A stretch of 64,000 nt of DNA. Origin: Cylindrotheca closterium (Eukaryota > Bacillariophyta > Bacillariophyceae > Bacillariales > Bacillariaceae). Of the stretch, positions 61,672 through 64,000 are shown one piece after another (the stretch's first letter is position 1; each line of letters begins with the position of its first letter). Where the stretch lies: assembly GCA_933822405.4 (NCBI GenBank), contig CAKOGP040002091.1:168175-232174 (forward strand), read 5' to 3'. The notes beneath the pieces are model-generated. The model was not told the DNA's origin. It worked only from the letters and a program-made list of their open reading frames with translations, and made no database searches. A program made the translations under genes and the position numbers.

Positions 61672-62611
61672 TGCGTGCTGGGGTTGAAACTTGAAACCAG
61701 CGGATAACACTTCAGGGTACTGACAACTACCAGCTATTGAGTACCAGGTATACGCAATCAGTGAAGAAGCGAGATGGATGGAAGTTTCTCATTTTCCATT
61801 AGTTTTGTTGAACAGTCACCGTGGAATGCCGAGGAACAAGAATTCCAGAGACACTGGACACGTGTGTTGGTCGGAAAGCGGAACTATGCGGTATTGGTAC
61901 ACGTACCTCCCCTTGGCACCTACCAGCTGTTAGGTGTCAAAACAAGAGTATACCGGTAGGTCAAAACCGTCAATGAAAAAGAAAGTTCGGGTTTTGTGCT
62001 TTTGAGGCTCGACTTTCTGACAGGACTATGAATCTTCTCCTATTCTATTGTCAAGAGTTATATATAAATACAGGTCTTTAAATAGACGTGATAAGAAAAC
62101 TGCTTCCCTGGAAATGAAGAGCCTCGCGAGAGACACTGGGCGTGTGGTACAGTGTCAATAGCATACGAAGTGTGAAATAATCATTGGACCAAATGGGCGG
62201 TCACAGAACTCAATTTTAATATAAATGAATTCGTGGAAAGTTCTGGGTGACTGCATAGACATAAAATAGGATATCTTTCTGTCCATTTCGTTATGTAGAA
62301 CTATTTTGATAAAAAATATGCCTCAAGAGAATTTCTCAGTCGCCGGTTGCTGTTGAGGGCTCAAAAGTGGGATTGGACATATGATTGATTTGTTTACGCG
62401 CATACATATTTGATTCATCACAGAATTGATTGCTCAACAGTTAGTCTGATAGGTGTGTTTTTAATTATATATATGCATTACCCAATGTCCGTCCGGATGA
62501 TTTTTCTTTCTCTACTGGAAAATATTTTCGCCGATGAGCGGTCATACCGAAACGAACCGGCAATTCTGTAACCAGAATTTTGCCAATCAATCGTAATAGT
62601 CCCACAAATTC
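61672..62611. other. Intergenic, no supported gene
   Basis: 940 bp with a TACCGGTA palindrome at 61951-61958 and AT-rich stretches. A 61-aa frame at 61774-61959 has no recognisable feature. Confidence 0.5.
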
Positions 62612-63241
62612 ATGAATCAGTCACAGCCCACCATGACAATCATACGCAAGAGAGGAGTAACCATCAACCCAACTGTCAAAGCTGTAGAGGTCTTGAGCAT
62701 CTACGATTATACCCCTAGCGAGATAGCAGCTGCTTGGTATGACGAAGACGACATGCAAAAAATCACACAACGGTGCTTCAAAGTACTGCAAAGAATGGAA
62801 GAATGTGGAGGAACCAAGAACGGCCAAAAGTATTGCACTCGAGGTCTGGAAGGTCACACCACGCTGGGGTCCATTAGTAAAAAGAAAACAAGAACAGCTG
62901 CGTTCGCAGCAGTGCTAAATGAGCAAGCAAGGCAATGGAACGAGAATGAACAAGTCAACATTCAAGCCATTTCTTATGCATACAGAAAAACTAGCTCAAG
63001 CAGCCAAATGTGGGCTCAAGTCATTGGCAACCAAGACCGACAGGCCGCAGATGCTTATCTCTACGCCGATGAAGAAGAGGACGAAGAGGTTGATGCGACT
63101 AGACCCATGAGAACTACAACTACAAGAACCACAGTTTCAATTTCTGCTCTAAAGAGTCCCGTCAGCCAAAAAAGAATACGGAAAGTGGAAAGCGCAGCTC
63201 GCCAGAAAGGAATCAAGCAGAAAAGTGCGAGGGCAGCATGA
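62612..63241 (+). CDS. Diatom-typical RGLE-motif protein family, copy 3
   Basis: 209 aa; the ATG at 62612 is followed by in-frame MTIIRKRG, which aligns with the start of copy 2. The core is fully kept: YTPSEIAAAWYDEDDMQKIT, RCFKVLQRMEECGG, YCTRGLEGHTTLGSISKKKT, AAVLNEQARQWNENEQVNIQ and SSQMWAQVIGNQDRQAADAY. The tail is longer and more basic than in the other two copies, ending KQKSARAA. The core is nearly the same as in copy 1, while the tail and 3' flank resemble copy 2. It lies 17 kb from copy 2 on the opposite strand. Function unknown. Confidence 0.82.
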   Translation: MNQSQPTMTIIRKRGVTINPTVKAVEVLSIYDYTPSEIAAAWYDEDDMQKITQRCFKVLQRMEECGGTKNGQKYCTRGLEGHTTLGSISKKKTRTAAFAAVLNEQARQWNENEQVNIQAISYAYRKTSSSSQMWAQVIGNQDRQAADAYLYADEEEDEEVDATRPMRTTTTRTTVSISALKSPVSQKRIRKVESAARQKGIKQKSARAA

Positions 63242-63732
63242 CTACTAATTCCGGCACATTAAAGCATTTTTCTTAGACCATCATATAACACATCATAACA
63301 CATCATTTCAGTCCACATCATTGCATTCGTCGAAGACACTTGACGGAGATAGATTTCGGATCGCGAAACGATGTTTGCAGTTTGTATTCCACAATTGCAT
63401 AGAGTAGTATAGCTCCGCTACTTTCATATACACCGGTACCGATACCCGTACCGGAATATTCATTATTTGTACCGTGTCCCGGTATGTACCGGTATGTACC
63501 GCATTAGTAACTAGTTCGACTCCTCCGATCGTCTTAGTTGACTCCTTCGAGTGAATGAGTCATACTGAGTTTCTGTGCTTCTTCCGTTAGGAGGAAGCGA
63601 GAAAACTACAAATGTTGCCTGGGAGTTATTATGATCCATGTATTGAAAGAATAAGTCAATAAGGAAACCCAGGAACTTCGGCCATCCATATAAAAGTTAT
63701 TCATCAAGCACGCTTAATTTCAAGGAGTCAAA
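63242..63732. other. Intergenic with 3'-flank repeat and palindromic ACCGGT motifs
   Basis: 491 bp. It begins with the CATCATAACA repeat shared with copy 2, then a dense group of ACCGGT/TACCGG motifs between about 63432 and 63502. No ORF supported. Confidence 0.55.
63278..63306. repeat. CATCATAACA tandem repeat in the 3' flank of family copy 3
   Basis: About 2.5 units of CATCATAACA. It is the inverse of the repeat following copy 2 (44415-44437), at a similar distance past the stop. Confidence 0.65.
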
Positions 63733-64000
63733 ATGAAGTTTGGCGATATCCAGGGCCAGAGCTTATTTTGGTTGGCGTTGTTGGCTGAGTGTGCCACTGG
63801 TTTTGTCGTCACCAAACTGAACACTGTCTCTTCCACTGCGTTCACTGCTACATCATTGCCAGACTACGGTAAGACGTCAGTAGAGGTCGATAAGATCAAG
63901 TTGGAACCCAAGAAGAAGAAATGGAGAAGAGAAGACTTGTTTGGTTCTTCAATTGTTGACCAAACCTTGCAAGAATTGGAAGAAGATGACGACTTTCAGG
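63733..64000 (+). CDS. N-terminal part of a signal-peptide-bearing protein, cut by the window edge
   Basis: An open frame from the ATG at 63733 to the edge gives 89 residues. A hydrophobic segment (SLFWLALLAECATGFVV) follows a short polar start, then a Ser/Thr-rich stretch (LNTVSSTAFTATSLP) and a basic/acidic part with PKKKKWRREDLFG and QELEEDDDFQ. The signal peptide plus Ser/Thr-rich stretch could be a bipartite plastid presequence, with Phe after Gly at the likely cleavage site. No domain can be identified from the visible part. Confidence 0.55.
   Translation, partial: MKFGDIQGQSLFWLALLAECATGFVVTKLNTVSSTAFTATSLPDYGKTSVEVDKIKLEPKKKKWRREDLFGSSIVDQTLQELEEDDDFQ

Noticed and set aside
1..64000. 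tRNA, rRNA, CRISPR or transposase genes
   Set aside because: I looked for B-box-like GGTTCGA contexts, rRNA-like stretches, regular spacer arrays and transposase or reverse-transcriptase motifs and found none convincing. A tRNAscan-SE and RepeatMasker run would settle it.

Overview
The window is nuclear DNA of a diatom, most likely a pennate one. The decisive evidence is a silicon transporter gene (SIT, 58046-59620) carrying both EGxQ/GRQ motif pairs. Supporting evidence: short GT-AG introns of about 70-190 bp, presequences ending in the diatom plastid motif (signal peptide, then Ala-Phe), a transmembrane Ser/Pro-stalk LRR protein of diatom type, and three copies of a family I recognise as diatom-typical. 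Genes lie on both strands with no operon logic. Calls rest on reading translated sequence and splice sites by eye; no database search was possible.

Layout. 0-10 kb: a small secreted acidic protein, a two-exon thioredoxin-domain protein, mitochondrial citrate synthase, glutathione reductase and a Zn-ribbon orphan. 10-26 kb: a seven-exon LRR surface protein, an EngB/YihA GTPase, a plastid-type coiled-coil protein, a CHMP6/VPS20-like ESCRT-III subunit, a very large Sec7-PH ARF-GEF with an MABP-like segment, and a GNAT-DTW fusion with a plastid-type presequence. 26-36 kb: two tandem F-box paralogues separated by a cluster of stem-loops, a DUF262 (GmrSD-like) gene interrupted by TAG, and PEX1 in four exons. 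36-46 kb: membrane proteins, a putative glycosyltransferase, a TPR protein, and two copies of the diatom-typical family in gene-poor DNA. 46-64 kb: a TUTase/non-canonical poly(A) polymerase, a cystinosin-like transporter, an SLC35F5-like transporter, an alpha/beta hydrolase, a secreted kelch-like protein, a HEI10-like RING protein with a GC-AG intron, SIT head-to-head with a GT49-like glycosyltransferase, a third copy of the diatom-typical family, and a truncated ORF at the right edge.

The genes do not form one pathway. Themes are organelle function (citrate synthase, EngB, plastid-type coiled coil, GNAT-DTW), membrane traffic (CHMP6, Sec7 GEF, PEX1, cystinosin, SLC35F5) and the cell surface or wall (SIT, LRR, kelch, glycosyltransferases). 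Best candidates for new biology: the GNAT-DTW fusion, the MABP-like/Sec7/PH architecture, the stem-loop cluster at 28053-28178, the stop-interrupted DUF262 gene, and the 31-33 bp tandem repeats between SIT and the GT49-like gene.
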